Origin: JACMLD01 sp038207265
GTDB lineage: Bacteria; Bacteroidota; Bacteroidia; Chitinophagales; Chitinophagaceae
Direction: 5' to 3'
Assembly (NCBI GenBank): GCA_038207265.1
Contig: JBBQZZ010000019.1
Location: 32,626 to 96,625, forward strand
DNA: 64,000 nucleotides
The position numbers and the translations under genes are program-made. Below the pieces are notes generated by a model. It was given only the letters and a program-made list of their open reading frames with translations. It did no database searches and was not told where the DNA came from. The first letter of the stretch is position 1. The number at the start of each line of letters is the position of its first letter. Positions 25,738 through 34,746 of this stretch are shown here, in pieces.

Positions 25738-26418
25738 TTATACCAGAACAGCGTGGCTTTGCATGAGTAAGTTTTTGAGCACCAAACGACCATCTGTATT
25801 TCCAAGTGATTCTGTACAGGCCCGCTCCGGATGTGGCATCATCGCAAATACGTTGCGATTCTTATTGCAGATACCTGCAATATTCCTGATGGCACCATTA
25901 GGGTTGGCCGACTCAGTTAATTTACCCAATTCATCGCAATAACGGTAAATAACCTGCTCATTTTTTTCAAGCGCATCAAGGGTTTGCTCATCGGCATAAT
26001 ACCTGCCTTCCCCGTGAGCAATAGGGATCTTTAGTACATGGTCTGAACCTAAGCCTTTGATAAAAACATTTTTGCAGATGAATTGCTGGTTGGCATTGCG
26101 CAACAAAATACCCGGCAGCAAATGAGACTCGCATAATATCTGGAAGCCGTTACATACCCCCAATACTTTACCACCTTTGTTTGCAAATTCAACCACACTT
26201 TGCATCATTGGACTGAAACGTGCTATGGCGCCACAGCGAAGGTAATCGCCATAAGAAAAGCCACCCGGTAAAATGATGCTGTCTTCTTTGGAAAACATGC
26301 TCAGATCTTTATCCTTGTGCCAGAGCATGATGACTTCCTGCCCGAGATCATTCTGCAACGCTTCCTGCATATCCCGATCACAATTGGAACCCGGAAATAC
26401 AACAACACCAAATTTCAT
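25738..26418 (-). CDS. purQ: Phosphoribosylformylglycinamidine synthase, glutaminase subunit
   Basis: PurQ releases ammonia from glutamine for the PurL synthase in purine synthesis. The 226-residue class I glutamine amidotransferase begins KFGVVVFPGSNCDRD, has the nucleophile at Cys89 in GVCNGFQIL and the histidine/glutamate in MMPHPERA. The length is usual for a separate PurQ. No other pur gene lies nearby. The 155 bases upstream are pyrimidine-rich on the coding strand and must hold the promoter; no site was identified. Confidence 0.97.
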   Translation of the reverse strand: MKFGVVVFPGSNCDRDMQEALQNDLGQEVIMLWHKDKDLSMFSKEDSIILPGGFSYGDYLRCGAIARFSPMMQSVVEFANKGGKVLGVCNGFQILCESHLLPGILLRNANQQFICKNVFIKGLGSDHVLKIPIAHGEGRYYADEQTLDALEKNEQVIYRYCDELGKLTESANPNGAIRNIAGICNKNRNVFAMMPHPERACTESLGNTDGRLVLKNLLMQSHAVLV

Positions 26419-26573
26419 AGCTAAAATATTGATAAGTTGTAAAGGTAATTATTTGGGGGCAAATGATGAAGAGGTATATGGGTTCAGGTATAAGACGAAA
26501 AGGAAAAGCATTAAGGGGATGGAGGAATTGGGAATTAGTATTTAGGAAGATGCCAACAAATTACAAATTCTCG

Positions 26574-27557
26574 TCAATGTGTTGTATAATTTAGCATGAT
26601 AACAAATGCGAAAATCACCCAGTGCATCAATAGTGGAAACCATCGTCCATTCGGATAAAAATAGGCTGCACCATGAAATGCTGCCAATGGTAATACTACT
26701 GGCAGCCAATGAAGATAATTGTTACCCGGGTTTACCATAATAATTAATACAGATACCATCAGCAGTGCCAGCAATAAGCTCCAGCTTTTACGCACCTGGA
26801 TCAGCATTTTACCGAGATTGGTTTGCACATAATAAGCGCCGATCAAAAAAGGAATTACCATAAAAGCAATGCCACCAGTAACCCATAATGTTGCCGGTAA
26901 TTTTGGAAGATGAAATGAAATGACTGGTACTATTTTTTTCCAGTCCCATTGATTACCGAGATAAAGAACAACAAATAAAAAATAATAGGGTGTCGTAAAT
27001 CCAAGAAATGCTACCAGCCATTCTGTAACACGAAATGGCCTGGTTAGAATCAACGCAAAAACCAGTAAGGCAAGAAACACTACAGCCGGACTATAGATCA
27101 GGGGTAATATCCCTACCAACATACTAATGTTAAAAATGGCTGTTTTGGGGCTGTTGTGGTTATATAAATTGGTCATACGGTACCAGATCAAAATCAATAG
27201 CGAGTTAACCAGTAAGGGTGCAGAAAATAGATTCCATTCGTGCACCAGTGAAGTAATCAGCATATAAGACATGCCTACTAAAAAATTTGATCTTGGCAGT
27301 AGTTTGAGAGAGTTGGCAATGCGGTTAATAAGGGTTGCCTGGGTAAACAATAAAAGAAATGCAAGCAATGAAAAGATGATGGGTGCATTGGCTGCAACGG
27401 GCTGTAAATATTTTACAATTATATTAAAAATATAATTATCGCCTTCGTTGATTTTGGGATTTTCAGGATGCAGGAAAAAAGGGAATTTTAGAAACAAGCC
27501 ATATATCAGCAATACAAAAGCATTACCCGGATTTTTTTGTTTAAAGATTCCGATCAC
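26574..27557 (-). CDS. Integral membrane protein, DUF6427-like
   Basis: A 327-residue polytopic protein with about nine hydrophobic helices. It begins MIGIFKQKNPGNAFVLLIYG, the normal opening of the DUF6427 family of Bacteroidota, and has the family feature of long hydrophobic runs separated by short charged loops. Function is unknown; enzymes of cell-surface glycan assembly have similar topology. It follows, by 22 bases, a secreted protein gene with which it may be co-transcribed. Confidence 0.75.
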   Translation of the reverse strand: MIGIFKQKNPGNAFVLLIYGLFLKFPFFLHPENPKINEGDNYIFNIIVKYLQPVAANAPIIFSLLAFLLLFTQATLINRIANSLKLLPRSNFLVGMSYMLITSLVHEWNLFSAPLLVNSLLILIWYRMTNLYNHNSPKTAIFNISMLVGILPLIYSPAVVFLALLVFALILTRPFRVTEWLVAFLGFTTPYYFLFVVLYLGNQWDWKKIVPVISFHLPKLPATLWVTGGIAFMVIPFLIGAYYVQTNLGKMLIQVRKSWSLLLALLMVSVLIIMVNPGNNYLHWLPVVLPLAAFHGAAYFYPNGRWFPLLMHWVIFAFVIMLNYTTH

Positions 27558-27579
27558 CTGTCAGGATTTTGGATTTGGT

Positions 27580-29115
27580 TTAATATTCTATTTTAGCAAA
27601 ACAAAGATAATTGCGGTAAAGGCATGGAACGATAATTTGTCTTCCACTCACTTGTTTACCATAACGCGCCATAAATTCATATCCCCTGTCAAGGTTCTTC
27701 AACGTTGCATTCCGGGTCACTTTTCCATCTGCGGCTATACTCTGATCATTCAATAACAATGTTCTCCGCTCATATAGATTAAACAGGAAATGAATTTCAT
27801 CTCCGGTATTCATCAACTGGAAAGAAACCATATTATCAGTTTCATCATCAAACTGGCTCTTTGGAATGATGTTGCTCCATTCTACACCTCCTTCTTTATC
27901 ATAAGAGAGAACCATGATGTTTTCCGCATGATAACGCGTAGTTGAATTATTGTTCCATCGGTTCCATGGATAATTTCCATATCCATAAGCCGGTGAATAA
28001 TAATAATAATCCATGGGTGAAAGCCAGGGATTGCCACCGCCCAGGTAATCCCACCTGTTAAAGGGATTGCCTCGAGAGGAACTGAACTCCGATTCACTGA
28101 TGACAAGATACCCGCCATCTTTCCGTACAACAATGTTTTTAATAAAAAAGTCGTTAAAAGCCATTCTTACTGAACCATCCTGACTTTTGGCACTAGACCT
28201 TAGATCCTCTGCAAAAACACTGCTGATATCTCTGATTTTCACGTTTTGACGCGTGTCCCATACTAACGAATACAGTCCTTCAATATTGCCACGTTTTTGC
28301 TTGTAAAAAAAAGCGTTTATCAGTGTTCTTTTGTTGGTATTGTCTGCCTTTAATTTAAGTTCATCCAATACTTTACCACCGAGATCTACATCTCGAAATG
28401 CAAAATCGCTCGAATCCGGATATTTTGTAATCAATGACAATTTGGTGATGTATTCATTGAAATTTGTACGCACAAATTTTCCAAAAACAAACTCGCCATC
28501 ATTGGTAAGCAGAAAATCAGTGAAAAAATCATTTCTTTCTTCCATCGGAACACTCATCCTGTTCTTTGCCAGCATGGATAGGTTGTTATCGAACAGCAGT
28601 GTAGTAAACATAAAGTTCTTCTGATTTCTGCTGTTTATTTTAAAAACCATGATGCGCTTCTTATCATCGCTGTTAATGGTTGTGTAGATTTTATTATTTG
28701 CAGCAAAGCCTACCTGTGTTGTATCCAATTCAATAGGATCCATCATTTTTTTGCCCATAATGTCCATTTTGGCGGCCATGCAATGAACAATGCTTCTTTT
28801 CTGGTATTGATAAATCACATAAAAAAAATCCGGGTATGCAATAAAATCTACATTAATCAATTGCTGGTCCGGAGTAAATTCCAACGGCACTCTCTCCTTC
28901 AATTTCATATCATTGTCGTAGATACAAACAGCATCGTCATTACGGTTGGATTTATAAATCAGGAAATTCCCATTAAACTTACCAATGATTTCAAAATTGG
29001 TACGACGGCTGTCTTCTTTTTCGGGCTCTGAATACATAATCCGCGGCGCCTGTGCATTTAAAAAATGCGCGGTAAAAAACAACACGCATATTATCAGGTA
29101 CTTTTTATACAGCAT
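27580..29115 (-). CDS. Large secreted protein of unknown function (paralogue family member 1)
   Basis: A 511-residue protein with a signal peptide (LIICVLFFTAHFLNAQ). The mature part is strand-rich, with repeated blocks such as GNFLIYKSNRND and DDKKRIMVFKINSRN, suggesting a propeller-like fold. A low-complexity segment at about 345-395 is rich in Tyr, Gly, Asn, Trp and Pro (DYYYYSPAYGYGNYP). The C-terminus ends SGRQIIVPCLYRNYLCFAKIEY. Genes at 49958 and 53553 share the same layout and C-terminal pattern. No known family was recognised. No type IX secretion C-terminal domain is visible. Confidence 0.8.
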   Translation of the reverse strand: MLYKKYLIICVLFFTAHFLNAQAPRIMYSEPEKEDSRRTNFEIIGKFNGNFLIYKSNRNDDAVCIYDNDMKLKERVPLEFTPDQQLINVDFIAYPDFFYVIYQYQKRSIVHCMAAKMDIMGKKMMDPIELDTTQVGFAANNKIYTTINSDDKKRIMVFKINSRNQKNFMFTTLLFDNNLSMLAKNRMSVPMEERNDFFTDFLLTNDGEFVFGKFVRTNFNEYITKLSLITKYPDSSDFAFRDVDLGGKVLDELKLKADNTNKRTLINAFFYKQKRGNIEGLYSLVWDTRQNVKIRDISSVFAEDLRSSAKSQDGSVRMAFNDFFIKNIVVRKDGGYLVISESEFSSSRGNPFNRWDYLGGGNPWLSPMDYYYYSPAYGYGNYPWNRWNNNSTTRYHAENIMVLSYDKEGGVEWSNIIPKSQFDDETDNMVSFQLMNTGDEIHFLFNLYERRTLLLNDQSIAADGKVTRNATLKNLDRGYEFMARYGKQVSGRQIIVPCLYRNYLCFAKIEY

Positions 29116-29305
29116 ATAACTTTATTTCTGGTATTAAAATTACAGGATTACCCTTCAATTTATGAATTGTTATCTAACCTAACAGTTTAGCCGTTTAAAA
29201 AGATTTACCCTGGAAAGTAATTAGCATTTTTTTACAGCTTGCCGGTGAACTTTGCTGCTCTTATATCTGAATTGCATAAAAAAACGAATGAATGGTTTTT
29301 CGGTA

Positions 29306-29313
29306 TACCTTTG
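29306..29313 (+). promoter_or_regulatory. Candidate -7 element for kup
   Basis: TACCTTTG fits TAnnTTTG; a start of transcription a few bases later would put the next hairpin at the 5' end of the RNA. A -33 element at the right spacing is not seen. Confidence 0.35.
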
Positions 29314-29318
29314 TACCA

Positions 29319-29342
29319 GCGTCAGGACTCAAATCCTGACGC
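29319..29342. other. Perfect stem-loop in the kup leader
   Basis: GCGTCAGGA (29319-29327) and TCCTGACGC (29334-29342) pair perfectly around CTCAAA. It lies six bases after the candidate -7 element and 132 bases before kup. The rest of the 358-base gap (29116-29473) shows no gene. No strong T-run follows, so it is not a typical terminator. Confidence 0.65.
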
Positions 29343-29473
29343 GTTTGTTATTAAGAAAGGATGAAACGAACAGTTGATAGTATTGAGAACGTACAAGTGT
29401 GCAGACAGACTGGCTCAAAATCTTTGTCAAACACACATCACAATCTTAAACCCTAATTAATAATTTCTCCATC

Positions 29474-31480
29474 GTGAGCAAACACATTAACATTAATAAA
29501 GTAAGTGCGGCAGGTTTAATTGTAGCGTTAGGAATTATTTACGGCGATATAGGAACATCTCCCCTCTATGTTCTCAATGCCATTACCAAAGGAAAAATTA
29601 TTACAGAAGACCTGATTATAGGAAGCCTTTCCTGTATTATCTGGACACTTACATTACAAACCACTTTAAAATACGTTATCCTTACCCTCAAAGCAGACAA
29701 CCGTGGGGAGGGTGGAATATTTTCTTTGTTTGCATTGGTACGCCGGCAGAAAAAATGGCTCGTACTACCTGCTATGATTGGTGGAGCGGCACTGCTGGCT
29801 GACGGTATTATTACACCTCCCATTTCCGTTACATCCGCGGTAGAAGGTTTGAGAAATATTCCCAGGCTTGAAAACATTGAAACCAATACCATCATTTTTA
29901 TTGTACTGGGTATTTTAACGATTTTGTTTTTTTTGCAGCAATTTGGAACAGCTTCCATTGGAAAAATTTTCGGCCCTATAATGATGGTATGGTTTGGCAT
30001 GATGGCCGTTTTGGGTATCATTCACCTGCACGAAGACTTTTCTATTTTTAAAGCGTTGAGCCCACACTATGCTATTAAATTACTTACCCAGTATAAAAAC
30101 GGATTCTGGATACTGGGAGGCGTCTTCCTATGTACAACGGGTGCTGAAGCTTTGTATAGTGACCTGGGTCATTGCGGCAGGAACAATATCCGTTACTCCT
30201 GGATATTTGTGAAATCCTGTCTCATATTGAACTACCTGGGCCAGGGCGCATGGTTATTGACTCAACATAATGGAGATAAGATTACAGAAAAAATGATTGG
30301 TGAAGGATTCAATCCTTTTTACGGCGTAATGCCAGAATGGTTTGTAATACCGGGAATCATTATTGCAACAGCTGCCGCCATCATTGCCAGCCAGGCGTTG
30401 ATAAGTGGTTCGTTTACTTTGATCAGCGAAGCCATGCGATTGAATCTATGGCCCAAAATGAAAGTGGTTTTTCCAACGGAAGAACGCGGACAAATCTATA
30501 TTCCTGGAATCAACTTTCTATTGTTCTTCGGTTGCTGTGGTATCGTTTTGCATTTCAGGGAATCAACCAATATGGAAGCAGCATACGGACTTGCCATCAC
30601 TTTGTGTATGATAGCAACTTCTATTCTATTTTCCAATTATCTTGTTACAAAAAGAGCAGCTTCCTACTTAATTTACCTGTACCTGATGGTTTATTTTACC
30701 ATTGAGTCCAGTTTCCTCTTTGCAAACCTGGATAAATTTCCACATGGTGGTTATGTAGCATTGCTGGTAGGTGGTGTACTGTTTGCAATTATGTATATCT
30801 GGTACAGGAGCCGGAAGATCAAGAATCGTTATGTGGAATTTGTACGCTTAGAACATTATATACCGCAGATCCAGGAATTAAGCAACGATAAAAGCGTTCC
30901 AAAATACGCCACGCACCTGGTGTACATGACCAGTGCCAATAATCCCAAGGAAATTGAACATAAAATCATTTATTCCATTCTCAATAAAAAACCGAAACGT
31001 TCCGATATTTACTGGTTTGTGCATGTAGATACTGTTGATGACCCTTACACCAGTGAATATAATGTTGAACATATTATACCCAATGATATTATACGTGTTG
31101 AGTTTAAACTGGGATTCAGGATGGAACCCAAGATTAATATTATGTTTAGAAAAGTGGTAGAAGACCTTGTTCAAAATAAGGAAGTAAATATTACGAGCCG
31201 CTATGAAAGCTTAGAACGCAATAATGTGGTGGGTGATTTTCAATTTATAGTGATGGAGAAATACCTTAGCCAGGACAATGAACTACCCTTCTTTGAAAGA
31301 GTGATTATGAAATTATATTTCTGGCTGAAAGAATGGAGTTTATCGGAAGAGCGTGGCTTTGGTCTTGATCCTTCCAATGTTGTCATAGAAAAATTCCCGT
31401 TGATAGTAGCGCCTGTACAGGGTGTTAAACTCAAACGTGTTTATTATAACGAAGAAGAAAATTTTAATTCCGTCATTTAA
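29474..31480 (+). CDS. kup: Low-affinity potassium transporter, KUP family
   Basis: The 668-residue protein starts at a GTG codon and has the KUP opening ALGIIYGDIGTSPLYVLNA, then the LKADNRGEGGIFSLFALVRR signature, about twelve membrane helices, and a hydrophilic C-terminal cytoplasmic domain (about 450-668). It takes up potassium with protons. The GTG start is supported by the conserved N-terminus lying at its usual position. The rhodanese gene begins four bases later, so both are likely one operon. Confidence 0.95.
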   Translation: MSKHININKVSAAGLIVALGIIYGDIGTSPLYVLNAITKGKIITEDLIIGSLSCIIWTLTLQTTLKYVILTLKADNRGEGGIFSLFALVRRQKKWLVLPAMIGGAALLADGIITPPISVTSAVEGLRNIPRLENIETNTIIFIVLGILTILFFLQQFGTASIGKIFGPIMMVWFGMMAVLGIIHLHEDFSIFKALSPHYAIKLLTQYKNGFWILGGVFLCTTGAEALYSDLGHCGRNNIRYSWIFVKSCLILNYLGQGAWLLTQHNGDKITEKMIGEGFNPFYGVMPEWFVIPGIIIATAAAIIASQALISGSFTLISEAMRLNLWPKMKVVFPTEERGQIYIPGINFLLFFGCCGIVLHFRESTNMEAAYGLAITLCMIATSILFSNYLVTKRAASYLIYLYLMVYFTIESSFLFANLDKFPHGGYVALLVGGVLFAIMYIWYRSRKIKNRYVEFVRLEHYIPQIQELSNDKSVPKYATHLVYMTSANNPKEIEHKIIYSILNKKPKRSDIYWFVHVDTVDDPYTSEYNVEHIIPNDIIRVEFKLGFRMEPKINIMFRKVVEDLVQNKEVNITSRYESLERNNVVGDFQFIVMEKYLSQDNELPFFERVIMKLYFWLKEWSLSEERGFGLDPSNVVIEKFPLIVAPVQGVKLKRVYYNEEENFNSVI

Positions 31481-31484
31481 ACTG

Positions 31485-31778
31485 ATGCAGCAAATAACTC
31501 CTGCCCGGTTGAAGGCTCAATTAGCCGCGGGTGAATCCATTCAATTAATAGATGTTCGGGAAGAATACGAACATAATACATTCAATATAGGCGGTGAACT
31601 GGTTCCTTTATCGGAACTTTTTGAACACAGTGCAAAGATTGAAAGGGAAATACCCGTAATTGTCTATTGTAAAATGGGTATCCGCAGCCAGATTGCCATA
31701 CAGCGGCTGGAAGAAAAATTTAAATTCAACAATCTTTTTAATTTACAGGGTGGGCTGGAAGCATGGAAAAAACAATAG
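31485..31778 (+). CDS. Rhodanese-like domain protein
   Basis: The 97-residue protein is a single rhodanese domain of the short type. It has the active loop YCKMGIRS with Cys62 and Arg67, and the opening LIDVREEYEH pattern. It can carry sulfur on the cysteine. It starts four bases after kup. A start 63 bases upstream inside kup was rejected. The link to potassium uptake is unclear; single rhodanese domains are often coupled to stray operons. Confidence 0.88.
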   Translation: MQQITPARLKAQLAAGESIQLIDVREEYEHNTFNIGGELVPLSELFEHSAKIEREIPVIVYCKMGIRSQIAIQRLEEKFKFNNLFNLQGGLEAWKKQ

Positions 31779-31997
31779 CAGGTGGATCTCAATATAAATA
31801 TTTCCAGCACTTTAAATAATTTACCGAAAGCGGATCATCTTGTACAAGCGTATTCAATTGTTTTACTGAAATAATTCAGGACGAGCCACCCATTAAGGCT
31901 TCAAACTTGGAATCAAGGTTTAGGGTGATCCACCCCTTTGGGTTTTCACAAGCTACTGCAATCTTTTCCTTTATCTTAGAACTTATAATCAAGCCCA

Positions 31998-32786
31998 TTG
32001 TCATCCACCATTCTCTACATTCTAGGAATTATAGTATTTCTATCTGTTCTGGTATATTTTTTCCAGGAAAAATTTATTTTTCGCCCGGAGAAACTAAAGC
32101 AGGATTTTGAATTCAAATATGATGCACCTTTTAAGGAGTTGTTTTTTGATGTAATGCCGGGTGTGCGGATCAACGGACTTCATTTTTACCGCGAAGCACC
32201 TAAAGGTTTGATCCTTTATTTTCATGGCAATACAAGAAGTATCAAAGGTTGGGCCCGTTACGCAAAAGATTTTTACAGGTATGATTATGATGTGGTATTG
32301 GTTGATTACCGCGGTTTTGGTAAGAGCACCGGCAAAAGATCGGAGAAAGATATGTTTTCAGACATGCAGTTTGTTTATAATAAATTACTAATTCAATACC
32401 CGGAACAACATATCCTTGTTTACGGAAGAAGTATCGGCAGTGGCTTTGCCAGTAAGATCGCATCTGATAACAATCCACGTTACCTGATATTGGATGCGCC
32501 CTATTATAATTTTACAAAAGTAGTAGAACGATTTTTACCTTTTCTTCCCGTGCAATTTATTTTGTTGTATAAGCTGCGCACCGACAAATGGATTAAACAT
32601 GTTAATTGTCACACGTATATTATTCATGGCACAAAAGACAGGTTGATTCCCATCCGGCACAGTGAAAAACTTCAACAACTGAATCCCCATAAAATTACAC
32701 TGATCCGTATCAGCGGTGGCAAGCATAATAATTTACCTTCGTTTCCAGAATACCACAATTTTATCAGGGATATACTGAAGTACTGA
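31998..32786 (+). CDS. Membrane-anchored alpha/beta hydrolase (tandem copy 1)
   Basis: A 262-residue serine hydrolase, read from a TTG start. One helix at 4-22 anchors it, then FFQEKFIFRPEKL, and an alpha/beta hydrolase fold. It shows oxyanion region YFHGNTRS, nucleophile Ser145 in YGRSIGSG, Asp in HGTKDRLIP and His in GGKHNN. It resembles BEM46/ABHD13-type hydrolases. The next gene starts five bases after its stop codon and is a paralogue. The 219 bases between the rhodanese gene and this start contain an eight-base inverted repeat (31781-31788 and 31927-31934) but no gene. Confidence 0.85.
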   Translation: MSSTILYILGIIVFLSVLVYFFQEKFIFRPEKLKQDFEFKYDAPFKELFFDVMPGVRINGLHFYREAPKGLILYFHGNTRSIKGWARYAKDFYRYDYDVVLVDYRGFGKSTGKRSEKDMFSDMQFVYNKLLIQYPEQHILVYGRSIGSGFASKIASDNNPRYLILDAPYYNFTKVVERFLPFLPVQFILLYKLRTDKWIKHVNCHTYIIHGTKDRLIPIRHSEKLQQLNPHKITLIRISGGKHNNLPSFPEYHNFIRDILKY

Positions 32787-32790
32787 TGCC

Positions 32791-33600
32791 ATGAATAAAA
32801 AGAGATTGTTTCGCTGGTTAAAAGTTTTCTTGTTGTTATATGGAGTAGTTGGGATTGCCATTTATTACCTGCAGGACTATATATTGTTCAGGCCCGTAAA
32901 AGTAGACCGGCAGCAACCTTATCATTTTACTATTCCATTCAAAGAGTTAAATATTCCGTACGACAATCAAACAAATATCAGCATCGTTCAATTTAAAGAA
33001 ACGGACCATCCCAAAGGAGTTGTTTTATATTTTCATGGCAACCGGAGGAATATAGGTCGTTATGAAAAATATGCGCTCAATTTCACCGGTATGGGTTATG
33101 AAGTTTGGATGATAGATTATCCTGGTTACGGAAAAAGCACGGGACCGCTCACTGAGCAGCGCCTGTATGATTTTGCGGAACAATTTTACAAACTGGCACA
33201 AATGAGGTTCGCCAATGATAGTATTGTTATCTATGGGAAAAGCCTGGGTAGTGGTATTGCCACCTGGCTGGCTTCCCGTAAAAATTGTAAAAGATTGATT
33301 CTCGAAACTCCTTATTATTCTATCACGTCTTTGTGCAAACGCTATTTTCCTATATATCCCATAGAAAGATTAATTCATTATAAAATTCCAAGTTACCAGT
33401 ATTTGAAGGAAGTCACGGCGCCGGTTACTATTTTTCACGGCACATCAGACTGGGTGATTACTTATAACAACGCCCAAAGACTTATACCATCTTTAAAAAA
33501 ATCTGACGAGTTTATAACAATACCGGGGGGCAGTCACAACGATTTGAATAATTTTCCATTGTTTCATCATAAACTGGATTCGCTGCTTGCAATAAAATAA
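32791..33600 (+). CDS. Membrane-anchored alpha/beta hydrolase (tandem copy 2)
   Basis: The 269-residue protein resembles its upstream neighbour throughout. It has an anchor helix at 10-27 then YYLQDYILFRPVKV, HGNRRN, nucleophile Ser151 in YGKSLGSG, Asp in HGTSDWVIT and His in GGSHND. The pair arose by tandem duplication and is probably co-transcribed. The substrate is not known; lipid or ester hydrolysis at the membrane is the likely type of reaction. Confidence 0.88.
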   Translation: MNKKRLFRWLKVFLLLYGVVGIAIYYLQDYILFRPVKVDRQQPYHFTIPFKELNIPYDNQTNISIVQFKETDHPKGVVLYFHGNRRNIGRYEKYALNFTGMGYEVWMIDYPGYGKSTGPLTEQRLYDFAEQFYKLAQMRFANDSIVIYGKSLGSGIATWLASRKNCKRLILETPYYSITSLCKRYFPIYPIERLIHYKIPSYQYLKEVTAPVTIFHGTSDWVITYNNAQRLIPSLKKSDEFITIPGGSHNDLNNFPLFHHKLDSLLAIK

Positions 33601-33690
33601 TATGCTTTTCTATTTCTGAAGCCTGATGTGGCAATGCCTGATTTATATAACGCTCACTTGCACTTCCTGCTGCTATTCCAATTCCCACTA

Positions 33691-33704
33691 GCCACTAGCT
33701 ACTC
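33691..33704. repeat. Dispersed repeat copy (GCCACTAGCTACTC)
   Basis: The 14-mer is identical to 144-157. It runs into the stop codon of oxyR, which begins at 33703 on this strand. The adjacent sequence ACTAGCCACT (33687-33696) also occurs at 63557-63566. Confidence 0.5.
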
Positions 33705-34638
33705 ACACTGGCACCACATTCGAACTCCTGTTCTTCTTAATTCTATCTGGCACAGCAGCTATAATTTCTTCCTTTAATGCCTCTATCAATCGCTTCTTAA
33801 CAAAATCCCTGTGTACAACAATGCTAACTTCCCGCATAGGGGCAGGCTTTTTAAAATGTCTGATCAAATGCATTTGCTTGGGAGACATATCAAGTGTAGT
33901 TAGTTCCGGTAAGATAGTGATACCATCATTTAACTCTACCATACGCCTTAGGGTTTCTATGCTGCCGGCTTCATATTCGAAATGACTGCTGAGTTCGCTG
34001 GACCTTCTCAATTCACATAAATTTACAATCTGCGATCGGAAACAATGTCCCTCTTCCATCAACCATAGTTTATTGGGATCAATATCCTGGGGCAGGACAT
34101 AGGTTTTATGATAGGCGCTGTTCTTTTTTGAAACATACGCCAGCAATTCTTCATAGAATAAAACATGTTCCTTTATTCCATTTTCCTGTAAAGGTGTTAC
34201 CAATATACCCACGTCAATACGTCCTTCTCTTAGCCGGTTGACAATGTATTCCGTCATCATTTCATTCACCACCAGTTTTACCTGCGGGTATTTTTTATTG
34301 AAGCCCTGTACAAATAAGGGTAACAGGTAGGGCGCTAAAGTGGGTATAATACCGATTCGCAATTCTCCTGTAATGACTCCTTGTTTTGCCTGTGTAATTT
34401 CACCAATTACATTTTTCTCTGCCAATATTTTTCTTGCCTGTTCAATGATTTCTTTTCCTGCTTCTGTAGGAACAACGGGCTGTTTGCTGCGGTCAAAAAT
34501 TTTCATACCCAACTCCTCTTCCAGTTTTTGTATTTGCATACTTAGTGTGGGTTGCGCAACAAAACAACGATCAGCGGCAGTAGCGAAATGACGAAAGGTA
34601 TCCAGCGCCACTAAATATTCCAGTTGTACAAAAGTCAT
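33703..34638 (-). CDS. oxyR: Hydrogen peroxide-responsive LysR-type regulator OxyR
   Basis: OxyR activates peroxide-defence genes when a disulfide forms. The 311-residue protein has an N-terminal LysR helix-turn-helix (about 15-60, with AQPTLSMQIQKLEEELG) and an effector domain. Cys199 and Cys208 in EEGHCFRSQIVNLC match the redox pair of E. coli OxyR in number and spacing. It is divergent from katA, with an OxyR-type binding site four bases before its own start codon. That arrangement suggests it controls both itself and katA. Confidence 0.93.
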   Translation of the reverse strand: MTFVQLEYLVALDTFRHFATAADRCFVAQPTLSMQIQKLEEELGMKIFDRSKQPVVPTEAGKEIIEQARKILAEKNVIGEITQAKQGVITGELRIGIIPTLAPYLLPLFVQGFNKKYPQVKLVVNEMMTEYIVNRLREGRIDVGILVTPLQENGIKEHVLFYEELLAYVSKKNSAYHKTYVLPQDIDPNKLWLMEEGHCFRSQIVNLCELRRSSELSSHFEYEAGSIETLRRMVELNDGITILPELTTLDMSPKQMHLIRHFKKPAPMREVSIVVHRDFVKKRLIEALKEEIIAAVPDRIKKNRSSNVVPV

Positions 34639-34641
34639 AAT

Positions 34642-34656
34642 ATAGTTTTTATCTAT
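34642..34656. promoter_or_regulatory. OxyR-type half-operator between oxyR and katA
   Basis: ATAGTTTTTATCTAT matches the ATAGnTnnnAnCTAT element of OxyR operators at every defined position. It lies four bases before the oxyR start and 91 bases before katA. A second element at the usual spacing is poorly conserved, so binding to a single strong half-site plus a weak one is inference. Confidence 0.6.
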
Positions 34657-34746
34657 AAGGATATAAAATTAATCAATTTGAATTATAGTTGCTTTAAACG
34701 AACTTTACCAGATAACATTCATTTCTAACACATAAAATATCTCACA

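Noticed and set aside
27580..29115. Type IX secretion cargo
   Set aside because: The C-terminus does not show the glycine- and lysine-ending CTD pattern of type IX cargo.
29343..29473. c-di-AMP (ydaO) riboswitch before kup
   Set aside because: Such riboswitches control potassium transporters in Firmicutes, but the conserved ydaO core sequences were not seen here and the hairpin is a simple stem-loop.
31781..31934. Inverted repeat GGTGGATC/GATCCACC between the rhodanese and hydrolase genes
   Set aside because: Arms are only eight bases with about 138 bases between them and no further pairing; chance is likely.
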